From the NCBI RefSeq assembly GCF_032397745.1, contig NZ_CP135921.1, forward strand, positions 2,294,001-2,358,000: 64,000 nt of DNA, given 5' to 3'. The stretch is from Bradyrhizobium prioriisuperbiae (lineage in GTDB: Bacteria; Pseudomonadota; Alphaproteobacteria; Rhizobiales; Xanthobacteraceae). Shown here in pieces: positions 44,570-54,774 of the stretch. Under the pieces are notes generated by a model. That model did no database searches, was not told the DNA's origin, and saw only the letters and a list, made by a program, of their open reading frames with translations. Both the position numbers and the translations under genes were made by a program. The stretch's first letter is position 1; each line of letters begins with the position of its first letter.

Positions 44570-46333
44570 CTACTTCCCCGCCGCCGTCGCACCGCGGGTG
44601 CGTGGGTCGGGCGCGCCGAGCCATCCGTCTGGTGTTGCCGCAATCGTATTCGCCGAGGTCTGGCCAAGCCCTCCGGTGATCGCATGTCCCTTCGCTTTCA
44701 GCCCGGCGAGCACGTCGTCGGGGAAGCCCTGTTCCACGCGCACCTCCTCCGGCAACCACTGCTGATGCAGCCGCGGCAGCGCTACGGCCTGCGCCGCATT
44801 GATCTTGTAGTCGATCACATCGACCACGACCTGCAGCACCGCGGAGATGATGCGGCTGCCGCCGGGCGAGCCCGTTACCAGCACCGGCTTGCCGTCCTTC
44901 AGCACGATGGTCGGTGACATCGACGACAGCGGCCGCTTGCCAGGGCCCGGCAGATTGGCCTCGAAGCCAACCAGGCCATACGCATTCGAGGCGCCCGGCG
45001 CCGCGGTGAAATCGTCGAGCTCATTGTTGAGCAGCACACCGGTGCCGTCCGCGACCAGGCCGACGCCATAGGGAAAGTTCAGGGTGTAAGTGTTGCTGAC
45101 CGCATTGCCGTCCTTGTCGACGATGGAGAAATGCGTGGTGTTGGTGCCTTCGCGCGGCGCGGCCTGCAGGGTCGCGATTTCCTTGGCGCTCGTCGCCTTG
45201 TCCGGATTGATCGAGGCGCGCAGCCTGGCGGCGTAGTCGCGCGACAGCAGTCGTTTCAGCGGGGCGTCCGCAAATGCCGGATCGCCGAGATAACGGGCGC
45301 GATCGGCATAGGCGCGTTTCATCGCCTCAATCAGCAGATGCAGCGAGTCCACCGACCCCTGCTTCAGTTCGCCGAGCTTGAAGCCCTCGAGAATGTTCAG
45401 CGTTTCCAGCAGCACGATGCCGCCGGATGACGGCAGCGGCATCGAGATGATGTCATACCCGCGATAGCTGCCGCGTACCGGTTTGCGCACGATCGGCTGA
45501 TAGTTTTTCAGGTCGTCCAGGCTCATGATGCCGTTGGCTTTGTCGATGGCCGCAATCAGCTTGTTCGCCACCGTGCCCTGGTAGAAACCCGCCGGGCCCT
45601 GTTCGGCGATGGCTTCCAGCGTGGTGGCGAGATCGGCCTGCACCAGCCGGTCGCCGTCGCGCAGCACCGTGCCGTCGGGACGTGCGAACAGTTTCGCACT
45701 CGACGGCCAGCGCGCGAACCGCTTCATGCCGTCGGGCAGCGTATCGGCAAGATCGTCTGTGACGACAAAACCGTCACGCGCCAGCGTGATCGCGGGCGCG
45801 AGCAGATCCTTCAGCGCAAAGCGGCCGGAGCCGTAGCGCTCCAGCGCCAGCGCGAGGCCGGCGACGGTGCCGGGCACGCCGATCCCCAGCGCGGAATCGC
45901 GAGACTTCGCGATGTCAGGCCTGCCGTCGGCGCCGAGGAACACGTCGCGGGTGATCGCCGCGGGGCCGGTCTCGCGATAGTCGATGGCGAAAGCCTGCTG
46001 GTGGTCGCTCAGATGAATCACCATGAAGCCGCCGCCGCCGAGATTGCCGGCGCGGGGATAGGTCACCGCCATGGCAAAGCCGGTGGCCACAGCCGCGTCC
46101 ACCGCATTGCCGCCGCGCGCCAGGATGTCCGCGCCGATCCCGGCCGCGATTTTTTCCTGCGCCACCACCAGGCCGTCCTTGGCGGTCACGGGCGTGATGG
46201 TGCTGCTGTAAGACGGATTGTAGAGGCTGGTCCGCGCATCCTGCGCGCGTGCAGGTGTGTGGGGGCCGCACAACAGGAAGAGGGCAACGGTTGCGCCGTG
46301 CGCCAAAGCCCTGAGCTTATTGGGATGATTCAT
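44570..46333 (-). CDS. ggt: Gamma-glutamyltransferase
   Basis: 587 aa from the ATG at 46333, followed by a signal peptide cleaved near ARA-QDA. The precursor is autoprocessed before the catalytic Thr in GTNTTHFSIVDKDGN (about residue 399). GNAVDAAVATGFAMAV and PLPSSGGI (near residue 290) and the small-subunit SSMSPTIVLKDGKPV are family hallmarks. The periplasmic enzyme hydrolyses or transfers gamma-glutamyl groups of glutathione. It is divergent from an MFS gene. Confidence 0.94.
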   Translation of the reverse strand: MNHPNKLRALAHGATVALFLLCGPHTPARAQDARTSLYNPSYSSTITPVTAKDGLVVAQEKIAAGIGADILARGGNAVDAAVATGFAMAVTYPRAGNLGGGGFMVIHLSDHQQAFAIDYRETGPAAITRDVFLGADGRPDIAKSRDSALGIGVPGTVAGLALALERYGSGRFALKDLLAPAITLARDGFVVTDDLADTLPDGMKRFARWPSSAKLFARPDGTVLRDGDRLVQADLATTLEAIAEQGPAGFYQGTVANKLIAAIDKANGIMSLDDLKNYQPIVRKPVRGSYRGYDIISMPLPSSGGIVLLETLNILEGFKLGELKQGSVDSLHLLIEAMKRAYADRARYLGDPAFADAPLKRLLSRDYAARLRASINPDKATSAKEIATLQAAPREGTNTTHFSIVDKDGNAVSNTYTLNFPYGVGLVADGTGVLLNNELDDFTAAPGASNAYGLVGFEANLPGPGKRPLSSMSPTIVLKDGKPVLVTGSPGGSRIISAVLQVVVDVIDYKINAAQAVALPRLHQQWLPEEVRVEQGFPDDVLAGLKAKGHAITGGLGQTSANTIAATPDGWLGAPDPRTRGATAAGK

Positions 46334-46484
46334 CCTGCCTCCCGTGTCGGCCGCAAAGGTTGGTATCCCACGTTCATCAGATGTTATGACAGTTGCGGTC
46401 GAATCGACATGGCCAGTGCGGAATGCTGGCCATGTCGCGACACGAATCACCATGCTCCGGACGGGGCGTGCCGGAGCAACAGGC

Positions 46485-47891
46485 ATGACGCAATCTTCCA
46501 CGGCGGCTGATGGGCCCGCGTCCGCGCTGCGCCGCTATCCGCCCCGGTCCGCGGTGATCGGCTGGATCTTTTTCGACTGGGCGGCGCAGCCTTATTTCAC
46601 CCTGATCACCACTTTCGTGTTCGCGCCCTATTTCGCCACCCATGTCGCCGCCGATCCCGCCACGGGCCAGGCGATGTGGGGCTACGCCACCGCGTCCGCT
46701 GGTCTCATTATCGCGCTGATGTCGCCGGTGCTCGGCGCCATTGCGGATGCCAGCGGCCGGCGCAAGCCCTGGATCGCCGCGTTCGGCGCGCTCTTGGTAA
46801 TCGGCGCATCGCTCCTGTGGATCGGCCGGCCCGGCGATCAGGCGGTGATCCTGCCGCTGTTGATTGCGTTCGGCATCGCCACCATCGGCGTCGAATTCGC
46901 CACCGTGTTCAACAATGCGATGATGCCGACCCTGGTGCCGCCAGAGCGGATCGGGCGACTATCAGGCACCGGTTGGGCCACCGGTTATATCGGCGGCATC
47001 TTCAGCCTGATCCTGGTGCTGGGTTTCCTTGCCGCCAATCCGGAAAACGGCCGCACGCTGTTCGGCTTCACGCCGCTGTTCGGCCTCGATCCCGTGACCC
47101 ATGAGGGCGATCGCATCACCGGCCCGCTCACCGGGCTGTGGTTCATCATTTTCGTGCTGCCGATGTTCCTGCTGACGCCGGACTACAAGGCGAAGCTGCC
47201 GGTGCGCACCGCTGTGCGCCAAGGCCTTCGCGAACTGCGCGAGACCCTGGCGAGCTTGCCGGGCAACCGGCAGATGGCGACCTTCCTGATTGCCAACATG
47301 GTCTACACCGATGCGCTGGTGGCGCTGTTCGCGTTCGGAGGCATTTATGCCGCGGGCACGTTCGGCTGGCACACCATCCAGATCGGTCTGTTCGGAATCC
47401 TCTTGGCGATCTCCGGCACCTTCGGCGCCTTCATCGGTGGCAAGCTCGATGATCGTCTGGGTCCGAAAAAAGTCATCGCCGGCAGCATGCTGATCCTGCT
47501 GCTGGCGATCATCTTTATTTTGTCGATCGATCGCGACCGGCTGTTCTTCGTGATCGCCGTCGCACCGCCGGTGGCGGGCAACGGTCTGTTCGGCGCGCCG
47601 GCGGAGAAGGCCTATGTGGTGCTCGGTGCGCTGATCGGCATGGCGGCGGGACCGCTGCAGGCGGCGTCGCGCACGCTGTTGATTCGCCTGGCGCCGCACG
47701 ATCGCATCACGCAATATTTCGGCCTGTTCGCGCTGTCGGGCAAGGTCACCTCGTTCATGGCGCCGCTCGCGGTCAGCCTGGTCACCGGCTACACCATGAG
47801 CCAGAAAGCGGGCATGGCGGTGCTGATCGTGTTCTTCACCGCCGGCCTTGTGCTGCTGGCGCGGGTGCGCGAACCGGATCGCGTTTCTTAG
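46485..47891 (+). CDS. MFS transporter, UMF1 family
   Basis: 468 aa from the ATG at 46485. There are 12 helices; the N-terminal FFDWAAQPYFTLITTFVFAPYFA is the signature of UMF1 (Atg22-like) proteins, thought to export amino acids. DRLGPKKVIAG is an A-type motif in the C-half. It is divergent from the ggt gene with 151 bp between, so the pair may share control; both could concern glutathione or amino-acid turnover (inference). Confidence 0.9.
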   Translation: MTQSSTAADGPASALRRYPPRSAVIGWIFFDWAAQPYFTLITTFVFAPYFATHVAADPATGQAMWGYATASAGLIIALMSPVLGAIADASGRRKPWIAAFGALLVIGASLLWIGRPGDQAVILPLLIAFGIATIGVEFATVFNNAMMPTLVPPERIGRLSGTGWATGYIGGIFSLILVLGFLAANPENGRTLFGFTPLFGLDPVTHEGDRITGPLTGLWFIIFVLPMFLLTPDYKAKLPVRTAVRQGLRELRETLASLPGNRQMATFLIANMVYTDALVALFAFGGIYAAGTFGWHTIQIGLFGILLAISGTFGAFIGGKLDDRLGPKKVIAGSMLILLLAIIFILSIDRDRLFFVIAVAPPVAGNGLFGAPAEKAYVVLGALIGMAAGPLQAASRTLLIRLAPHDRITQYFGLFALSGKVTSFMAPLAVSLVTGYTMSQKAGMAVLIVFFTAGLVLLARVREPDRVS

Positions 47892-47901
47892 CCCAGGTTT
47901 C

Positions 47902-48654
47902 TTAGCCCAAGTAGAATTCGAAAAACGTCGTGATCGGCGCCGTTGCCACCAGCGCCGGCAGCGGAAAGTTCCGCCATGGCGCTGCCACGTCGACGGTCGC
48001 AAAGGTCTGCAGGAAGGCGTCGCGCAACGTCGGCTTGATCGCCTCGGTGTGAGTCAGGAACTGGCCCCAGCTCGACTGGCCGCTGAGGCGGACCTTTGCC
48101 GCGGGCGTGCGCGAGGCGCCATAAGCCGGCGGGAACAGCCGGCGATAGGCCTCGAGATGATAGAGCCACGAGGTGCCCAGGATCGCTTGCGCCGCCGGAT
48201 CCTCGCTGCGGATCAGCGCGCAGATCTCGGCCAGCTCCTGCTGGCGGCGTTCGGCCTTGGAGCGGTGCAGTGGGCTGAGACCGTCGCTGTCCCGGTTGAG
48301 GAAGTGGATGCGCACGATGCCATTCGCGTCGGAGGGATCGACCCCGAAGCAGCCGATGAAGCGGCGATGCGCGGGCAGGGTCTCCTCGGGGCCGCGTGAA
48401 AACATCTCCTGGGTCCAGGCGACGCGATCATTGTGATCGCTGAAGTGCTCCAGGCCGGCGACATAAGGCGCCCATTGTGGCGACACGCCCAGATGGTCCG
48501 GATCGCCAAGGCCGAAGCGCCGGTGCAGGTTGGTGAAGGTAAGCACAGCCTCGTCCAGCGGCATCGGCATGCGCTGCGCCAGCAGCTCCGCAAAACGCAG
48601 CTGCAGGGAGAAGAATTCACGCAGCCGTTCGGCGCGTGCGCGGCGGTCAGTCAT
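47902..48654 (-). CDS. Conserved hypothetical protein
   Basis: 250 aa, soluble, no signal. Helical and Arg-rich. Features: RLREFFSLQLRFAELLAQR and HRRFGLGDPDHLGVSPQWAPY. I do not recognise a domain. It lies 11 bp before the purH start, in the same direction but downstream of it, so it may be co-transcribed with purH. Confidence 0.72.
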   Translation of the reverse strand: MTDRRARAERLREFFSLQLRFAELLAQRMPMPLDEAVLTFTNLHRRFGLGDPDHLGVSPQWAPYVAGLEHFSDHNDRVAWTQEMFSRGPEETLPAHRRFIGCFGVDPSDANGIVRIHFLNRDSDGLSPLHRSKAERRQQELAEICALIRSEDPAAQAILGTSWLYHLEAYRRLFPPAYGASRTPAAKVRLSGQSSWGQFLTHTEAIKPTLRDAFLQTFATVDVAAPWRNFPLPALVATAPITTFFEFYLG

Positions 48655-48665
48655 TCAAAAATGCT

Positions 48666-50258
48666 CTAGTGCCGGAAATGCCTGGTGCCGGTGAACACCA
48701 TGGCGATGCCATGCTCGTCGGCGGCCTTGATCACGAGGTCGTCGCGCATCGAGCCGCCGGGCTGGATCACCGCGGTGGCGCCGGCTTCGATCGCCACCAA
48801 GAGGCCGTCGGCGAACGGGAAGAACGCGTCGGACGCTACCACCGATCCCTTGGTCATCGGTTCGGACAGCTTCATCTCCAGCGCCGCGTCCTGTGCCTTG
48901 CGCGCGGCGATGCGGGCCGAATCGATCCGGCTCATCTGCCCGGCGCCGACGCCGACGGTGGCGAGGTTTTTCGCATAGACGATGGTGTTGGACTTGATGT
49001 GTTTGGCGACGCGGAACGCGAAGCGCAGATCCAGCAGCTCGCTCTCCGTCGGCGCGCGCTTGGTCACGGTCTTGAGGTCCATGTCGTCGACCACCGCATT
49101 GTCGCGGGTCTGCACCAAAAGACCGCCTGCGACGGTCTTGGCGGTCAGGCCCAGCGCGCGGGGATCGGGCAGGGCGCCGGCCAGCAGCAGGCGCAGGTTC
49201 TTCTTGGCCGCCACGATGGCGATGGCCTCCTCGGTGGCGTCGGGCGCGATGATCACCTCGGTGAAGATCTCGGTGATCGCGCGCGCGGCATCCGCTTCCA
49301 GCGTGCGGTTCAGCGCCACGATGCCGCCATAGGCCGAGGTGGAATCGCAGGCCAGCGCCTTGCGATAGGCGCTGATCATGTCCGGGCCCTCGGCGACGCC
49401 GCAGGGATTGGCATGCTTGACGATCACCACCGCCGCGGTGCGCTTGGCGTCGAACTCGCCGATGCATTCATAGGCAGCATCAGTGTCGTTGATGTTGTTG
49501 TAGGAGAGCTGCTTGCCCTGCACCTGCCGCGCGGTGGCGACACCGGGGCGGCGCTCGGGCAGCGCATAGAACGCCGCCTTCTGGTGCGGGTTCTCGCCAT
49601 AACGCAGCGCTTCCACCAACCGGCCGCCGAAGCTGCGGAAATCCGGTGCGTCGATCTTCAGCTGGTTGGCAAACCAGTTGGAGATCGCGGCGTCATAGGC
49701 GGCGGTGCGGGCATAGGCTTTTGCGGCAAGGCGGCGGCGCAGCGTTCGCGTGGTGGCGCCACCGTGGGCGGCGAGTTCGTCAAGCACGCTCTGGTAGTCG
49801 GCGGCTTCCACCACCACGGCCACGTCGTCGTGGTTTTTCGCGGCGGCGCGAATCATCGCGGGGCCGCCGATGTCGATGTTCTCGATGCAGTCCTCTTCGC
49901 TGGCGCCTTTGTCGACGGTCGCCTCGAACGGATAGAGATTGACCACCAGCAGGTCGATCGGGACGATGCCGTGCTGGCTCATGGCGCTGGCATGTTCCGC
50001 ATTGTCGCGAATCGCCAAAAGGCCGCCATGCACTTTCGGATGCAGCGTCTTGACCCGGCCGTCCATCATCTCGGGAAAACCCGTCAGCTCCGAGACGTCC
50101 TTGACCGCGAGGCCCGCCGCCGCGATCGCCTTGGCGGTGCCGCCGGTCGACACCAGCTCCACGCCGTGGCCGGCCAGCGCCTTGGCGAAGTCGATCAGGC
50201 CGGTCTTGTCGGAAACGGAAAGCAAGGCGCGGGTCACGCGGCGCGGATGGTCGGTCAT
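48666..50258 (-). CDS. purH: Bifunctional AICAR transformylase / IMP cyclohydrolase
   Basis: 530 aa. The N-terminal IMP-cyclohydrolase domain (MGS-fold, [34 protein letters not shown]) and C-terminal AICAR transformylase (from ~200; [27 protein letters not shown]) are both intact. It catalyses the last two steps of IMP synthesis. It is a core gene of the window's conserved right half. Confidence 0.97.
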   Translation of the reverse strand: MTDHPRRVTRALLSVSDKTGLIDFAKALAGHGVELVSTGGTAKAIAAAGLAVKDVSELTGFPEMMDGRVKTLHPKVHGGLLAIRDNAEHASAMSQHGIVPIDLLVVNLYPFEATVDKGASEEDCIENIDIGGPAMIRAAAKNHDDVAVVVEAADYQSVLDELAAHGGATTRTLRRRLAAKAYARTAAYDAAISNWFANQLKIDAPDFRSFGGRLVEALRYGENPHQKAAFYALPERRPGVATARQVQGKQLSYNNINDTDAAYECIGEFDAKRTAAVVIVKHANPCGVAEGPDMISAYRKALACDSTSAYGGIVALNRTLEADAARAITEIFTEVIIAPDATEEAIAIVAAKKNLRLLLAGALPDPRALGLTAKTVAGGLLVQTRDNAVVDDMDLKTVTKRAPTESELLDLRFAFRVAKHIKSNTIVYAKNLATVGVGAGQMSRIDSARIAARKAQDAALEMKLSEPMTKGSVVASDAFFPFADGLLVAIEAGATAVIQPGGSMRDDLVIKAADEHGIAMVFTGTRHFRH

Positions 50259-50365
50259 GGCTCAAAATCCAGCGGGAGGAGAGCCGCCGGGTAGCATGAT
50301 TTGAGGGGGCGAGAAACCGCAAAAACCGCACTTTTCCGGCATTTTCCCGGCCGGGGGCATTCCGC

Positions 50366-52126
50366 CTACAGCGGCAACTCCGGCTCGCGGCGGGCGTTGC
50401 GGCGGGCATTGGTGGCGGAGGCGGAGGAGGCCGAGCGCGCGAAGCTCCAGCGGACGCTGGGCGCCTGGCGCGCGCTCTGCTGGATCACGATCTGCACGGT
50501 GCGGCGCGGGCCGTCGGAGCCGGCCAGAAACACGCTGTCTTCCAGCTCGACGCGATCGTCCAGCGCCTCGAAGGTCCACACATCGCGGTTGGGCAGCACC
50601 AGCATCACGCCCTTGGCGTCGCTGAGCCGCGAGGCCTTGACCGACGGATGCAGGTGGAACCGGAGTGCGAAGTCGTCGGTGCCGGCCTTGAAGCGGTGGT
50701 TCGCCGGGCTCACCAGCGTGTCCTCGCCGTCGATGCGGCTGCCGTCATTGGCGACCAGCAGCATGCGCCGGTGCACCATGCCGAACTGCGGCACATAGCC
50801 GTCATGCGACGCCGTCAGCAGCGTGCCGTTGCCGACGTGCTCGCGCTCGACCTCGACAATCGTCGGTCCGCGGGTGACCGGCGCGCCCTTCAGCAGCCGT
50901 TTCATGGCCGACAGTTCGACAAACTGGCACGACGAGGTGCCGTGATAGGTCAAAGTGGAATGCGCCGGCGTGCCGCGCGCGAACGCACGCCAGTTGTCGC
51001 GCCCGGTGGCGGGCATGCCGCAATTGGTCAGGATCCGGCTGGTGCCGGCGGAGAGTTCGAACGCCAGGCACCCGGCATGGGCATCGTGGCTCACGGTGGC
51101 CGGCGGCGGCGGCCCGGTGTCCATGATCAGTGTCAGCGGACCGGCTTCGAGCCGCTGAAAGCCGGTGTGCGGCATGCTCGCCATCGGGTTGCCATGGGTG
51201 TCGTCATAGGCGAGCAAGGTGGCGACCTGATCGGTGGGCGTGTTGCTCATGCCGTTGAACAGGGCAAAGCTGCCGTCGCCATGGCGGAAGAACCGCAGCA
51301 TCGGCATCATGCGGTCGATGGCGTTGAGCAGGGCCGGCGGTGGCGCGATGTTGCGGGCCGAGAATGTCTGGCGCAGCGGCAACAGGTCCAGCAGCAGTTC
51401 GATCAGCGTGCCGGGATTGCGCGAGATATGCCCGCCGTCAGGCAGGATCTGCCGCTGCAGCTCGTCGGAGAGCTTTCGCGTGGCATTGCGGATCTGCTTG
51501 GCCTGGTTGGCGAGGCACAGCGAGGCATAAGTCAGGGCGATCATCACCTGCAGCCGCGGCTGGCCGTCGGTGATGTCGACCATGGTGTGGCGCAGATAGC
51601 GGATCTCGCGGGTCAGCGAGCGCAGATAACGACGGTAGAACTTGCTGTCGGTGTCGGACAACACCAGCGGCGCCTGCGCCAGCAGCGAGATCACGCGCCG
51701 CGCCAGCACGTCGGCGCGCCAGGCGATCTTGCTGGTCTTGCCCTGATTGGTCAGCCAGTCCTCGGTCAGCGAGCGGGCGTTGGCGCGGGTCAGCGCGGAA
51801 TCCGCCGCGCGCAGATGCCGCAGCCAGCCGAAGCCGAGCAGCGCCGCCTCCCAGTCCTCCGACGGCGGCTCCAGTTCGAAGATCGAGCGGCTGTGGGCGG
51901 TGACGATCTTGCCGGCGAACACAAAACGCCCGGCATAGATCTCGGCGGCGCGGGTGGCGTCGGTGGTGCGCAGGTCCTGCGGCGCGATGATCAGCCGGTC
52001 GGTCCGCGACGGGAACAGCCGCGACAGCATAACGGACCCGCCGCTGAAGCGCGCAGCGGTCTTTCTCGCAAAGCGGCCAAGCAGAAGAGTCGAAATCCGT
52101 CTTCGTTGAGCGGCCGTCACGCGCAC
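50366..52126 (-). CDS. Heparinase II/III-family protein
   Basis: 586 aa, starting at a GTG. The N-half is an alpha-helical toroid (RYLRSLTREIRYLRHTMV), the C-half a beta-sandwich (SHDAHAGCLAFELSAGTSRILTN). The HSTLTYHGTSSC block matches the heparinase II/III C-terminal region. No signal peptide. In alphaproteobacteria this gene commonly lies between rsmB and purH, and its substrate is not known; a polysaccharide lyase is possible. The last ~30 residues are Arg/Ala/Ser-rich. Confidence 0.85.
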   Translation of the reverse strand: MRVTAAQRRRISTLLLGRFARKTAARFSGGSVMLSRLFPSRTDRLIIAPQDLRTTDATRAAEIYAGRFVFAGKIVTAHSRSIFELEPPSEDWEAALLGFGWLRHLRAADSALTRANARSLTEDWLTNQGKTSKIAWRADVLARRVISLLAQAPLVLSDTDSKFYRRYLRSLTREIRYLRHTMVDITDGQPRLQVMIALTYASLCLANQAKQIRNATRKLSDELQRQILPDGGHISRNPGTLIELLLDLLPLRQTFSARNIAPPPALLNAIDRMMPMLRFFRHGDGSFALFNGMSNTPTDQVATLLAYDDTHGNPMASMPHTGFQRLEAGPLTLIMDTGPPPPATVSHDAHAGCLAFELSAGTSRILTNCGMPATGRDNWRAFARGTPAHSTLTYHGTSSCQFVELSAMKRLLKGAPVTRGPTIVEVEREHVGNGTLLTASHDGYVPQFGMVHRRMLLVANDGSRIDGEDTLVSPANHRFKAGTDDFALRFHLHPSVKASRLSDAKGVMLVLPNRDVWTFEALDDRVELEDSVFLAGSDGPRRTVQIVIQQSARQAPSVRWSFARSASSASATNARRNARREPELPL

Positions 52127-52309
52127 CTGTTATCTAGAGTGGAGAATCAGTGCACTCTTTTAATCCGGAAATGTGCTGAAAACACCCTACCGGACAGACC
52201 CTAACAAAGCTCCATGAGTCGCAACATGAGCCGCGTAACGGCCTGAATGGCCGACCGAATCAGTGCGCGGCCAGCCGACCGACGTGCCACTGATTCGGGA
52301 GCAGTGCTT

Positions 52310-53650
52310 TCAGGCCTTGATCAGCCTTGCCGCGTAGAATCCGTCCATGCCGGCAAGCCGCGGATCACTGTGGGGCAAATGGCAGGGCAGCGTGCGGACG
52401 TCGCCCTGGCGGCTGATGACCTCGGTTAGGCCGCCGACTTCAGAGGCCTCGACCGGCGCGCGCCGCATGCCTGAGTCGCTCGCCAGCAGCGCATCGATGG
52501 CGTGCTCGCCTTCCTCGGGTTCCAGCGAACAGGTGCAGTACACCAGCGTGCCGCCTGGCTTGAGCAGCGCCACGGCTTTTTGCAGCAGCCGGCGCTGCAG
52601 GGCGGCCAGCGCACTGATGTCGGCCTCCTGCTTCAGCCAGGCCACGTCGGGATGCCGGCGGATGGTGCCGGTGGCGGCGCAGGGCGCGTCGATCAGCACG
52701 CCGTCGAAGGTCTCGCCCGGCCATTCCACCGCGTCGGCCACGATGGCGGTGGCGTCCAGCGAGAGCCGGGTGAGATTGTCGCGCAGACGCGCGACGCGGG
52801 CGGGCGAGCGGTCGATGGCGGTGACGCGGGCGCCGGCCTGGGCCAGTTGCGCGGTCTTGCCGCCGGGCGCGGCGCAAAGGTCTGCGATGCTTTTGCCATT
52901 GATGTCGCCAAACAGAGTGGCCGGCAGCGCGGCGGCGGCGTCCTGCACCCACCACTGGCCCTCGGCAAAGCCGGGCAGCATGGTGATCGGGCCGTGCAGC
53001 AGGGTGCGCACGGTTCCAGTCGGCAGCGCTTCGCCCTGCAACCGCGAGGCCCAGTGAACCGCGTCGGTCTTGACGGTGAGGTCGAGCGGCGGCTCGTGGC
53101 TGATGGCGCGCACGATCGCTTTCGCGGTGTCCTCGCCATAGTGGGCGATCCAGCGCGTCAGCATCCAGGGCGGCACATCCAGCGATTGCGATTCGACTTC
53201 GTTGATCAGTGGTTGCGCTTCGCGCGCGCAGCGGCGCAGCACGGCATTGACGAGGCCGGCATATTTCGCGGCGCGCCGGTCGGCCTGCACCAGCCGCACG
53301 GAAAGATCCACCGCCGCATGATCCGGCACGTCCATCCAGAGAATTTGCGCCGCCCCGATCAGCAGCGCGCTTTGCGCGCGCGGCGCGTCGGTCGGAATGC
53401 CTTTGTCGAGCAGCCGCGACAGCACATGGCCCAGCGTGCCGAGCCGGCGCAGGATGGTCGCCACCAGCCGGCGCATCAGCGCGCGGTCGCGATCCGACAG
53501 GGTCTTCAAACCCGGGTGAGCGGCGGCGCCGTCGAGCTGATCGTCGAGCATGCGCCGCTTGTGCAGCACGCCGTCGAGGATATCAGCCGCAATCCGGCGC
53601 GTGGCGAGGCCGGGAACCTCGGTGGGCGGAGCGAATCGCGAAGGCTTCAT
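52310..53650 (-). CDS. rsmB: 16S rRNA (cytosine-967-C5)-methyltransferase
   Basis: 446 aa. The N-terminal NusB-like domain (about 1-150) and C-terminal class I methyltransferase carry SAM-motif DLCAAPGGKTAQLAQAG, catalytic Cys in DAPCAATGTIRRHPD and the second conserved Cys in YCTCSLEPEEGE. It methylates 16S rRNA. The length is normal. It is located next to the heparinase-like gene, as usual in this lineage. Confidence 0.95.
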   Translation of the reverse strand: MKPSRFAPPTEVPGLATRRIAADILDGVLHKRRMLDDQLDGAAAHPGLKTLSDRDRALMRRLVATILRRLGTLGHVLSRLLDKGIPTDAPRAQSALLIGAAQILWMDVPDHAAVDLSVRLVQADRRAAKYAGLVNAVLRRCAREAQPLINEVESQSLDVPPWMLTRWIAHYGEDTAKAIVRAISHEPPLDLTVKTDAVHWASRLQGEALPTGTVRTLLHGPITMLPGFAEGQWWVQDAAAALPATLFGDINGKSIADLCAAPGGKTAQLAQAGARVTAIDRSPARVARLRDNLTRLSLDATAIVADAVEWPGETFDGVLIDAPCAATGTIRRHPDVAWLKQEADISALAALQRRLLQKAVALLKPGGTLVYCTCSLEPEEGEHAIDALLASDSGMRRAPVEASEVGGLTEVISRQGDVRTLPCHLPHSDPRLAGMDGFYAARLIKA

Positions 53651-53820
53651 GCGCGGTAAACAACACTGACAGACAGGAAAAGGGAACGGCGACTGCCGCT
53701 GTGGCGGGATGTGGTCTTTGTGCCACGTGAATATGCCGAATATAAGAACGCGTCAGCCACTTCACAGGGCCGCTTCGACTGTTTATCTGCTGCGACGGAG
53801 GAGCGATCGGAGTTTTTCAA

Positions 53821-54042
53821 ATGACGACGGACAATAGCAAGCAGGCGTCTTCGTCGACCGAATCGTCACCAGGCAAGGTGTTATCGCCGGCCGCCCAGCG
53901 CGCGCTGGCCGAGGCCGAAGAACGACGCGCCAAAGCGCAACAAGATACCGATGCGAAGCCCGGGGAGTTGCAGGGGCCGAAGGGCCTGGAGCCGACGCGT
54001 TACGGCGACTGGGAGCACAAGGGCATCGCCTCGGACTTTTGA
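53821..54042 (+). CDS. Succinate dehydrogenase assembly factor 4 (DUF1674)
   Basis: 73 aa. The conserved C-terminus GPKGLEPTRYGDWEHKGIASDF (in two parts here: GPKGLEPTRYGDWEHKG, IASDF) is the DUF1674/SDHAF4 signature, which binds flavinylated SdhA. The N-terminal half is low complexity and charged. It is divergent from rsmB. Confidence 0.9.
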   Translation: MTTDNSKQASSSTESSPGKVLSPAAQRALAEAEERRAKAQQDTDAKPGELQGPKGLEPTRYGDWEHKGIASDF

Positions 54043-54178
54043 CGAGTCGGCACCGCCTTACCGTCGGCGTGGATATCGGCCGCGGCCGACCTCGACAAGC
54101 TTTGCCTGGATAAAGGTTTTGTTCTGGATTTGTGCTAGAGTGTGCACGCCCTGAGTCCCGCCTGAAGCTTTCTCGTCC

Positions 54179-54754
54179 ATGTGGCTGCACCCGCGAATCA
54201 ACGCTCCCATGCGCAGCCGCATCGCGGCGGTGCTGCCGTGGGTGTTCGTGATCGGGGTTGCGGTCGGCTCCCTGCTGCCGCTGCGCAAGTGGGTGCACAT
54301 TCCCGGACTCAATTTCGAGACATCGCGCTCCTGGCCCGATCCGGCTGCCGAAATTCTGGGCGGCCGCACCGGCGGCGCCGACATCCGGCTTCCGGTCGAG
54401 GTGCTGCGGACCATCGACGGCGATACGTTTGTGGCGCGGGTGCGCCTGCGCGATCCCGATCGCACCATCGTCACGCGGGTGCGACTGCGCGGTGTCGATG
54501 CACCGGAATTGAAGGCCGCCTGCGAGAAGGAATGGAAAATGGCGCAAGCGGCGTCCGGCGCGCTGCGCGCGCTCCTGAATGAAGGTGGCGTCACCATCTA
54601 CAATGTCGGGTCCGACAAATATGCCGGCCGCGTGGTCGCGGATGCCGCGACCACGCGCACTTCGAATATCTCGAGCGCGCTGTTGGCGGCCGGCCAGGTG
54701 CGCCGCTACGACGGCGGCCACCGCAATGGCTGGTGCAGGATCTGGGATCGCTGA
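54179..54754 (+). CDS. Staphylococcal-nuclease-like (thermonuclease) protein
   Basis: 191 aa. A membrane anchor (about residues 17-35) leads to a periplasmic nuclease-like domain: LRTIDGDTFVARVRL (Asp ligand region), RVRLRGVDAPEL (catalytic Arg) and then an incomplete C-part, DKYAGRVVADAA where SNases have DKYGR. It is shorter than typical nucleases after the second Arg region. It probably cleaves nucleic acid, but activity is uncertain. Confidence 0.85.
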   Translation: MWLHPRINAPMRSRIAAVLPWVFVIGVAVGSLLPLRKWVHIPGLNFETSRSWPDPAAEILGGRTGGADIRLPVEVLRTIDGDTFVARVRLRDPDRTIVTRVRLRGVDAPELKAACEKEWKMAQAASGALRALLNEGGVTIYNVGSDKYAGRVVADAATTRTSNISSALLAAGQVRRYDGGHRNGWCRIWDR

Positions 54755-54774
54755 CGAGCAGCGATCTCAGCCGA

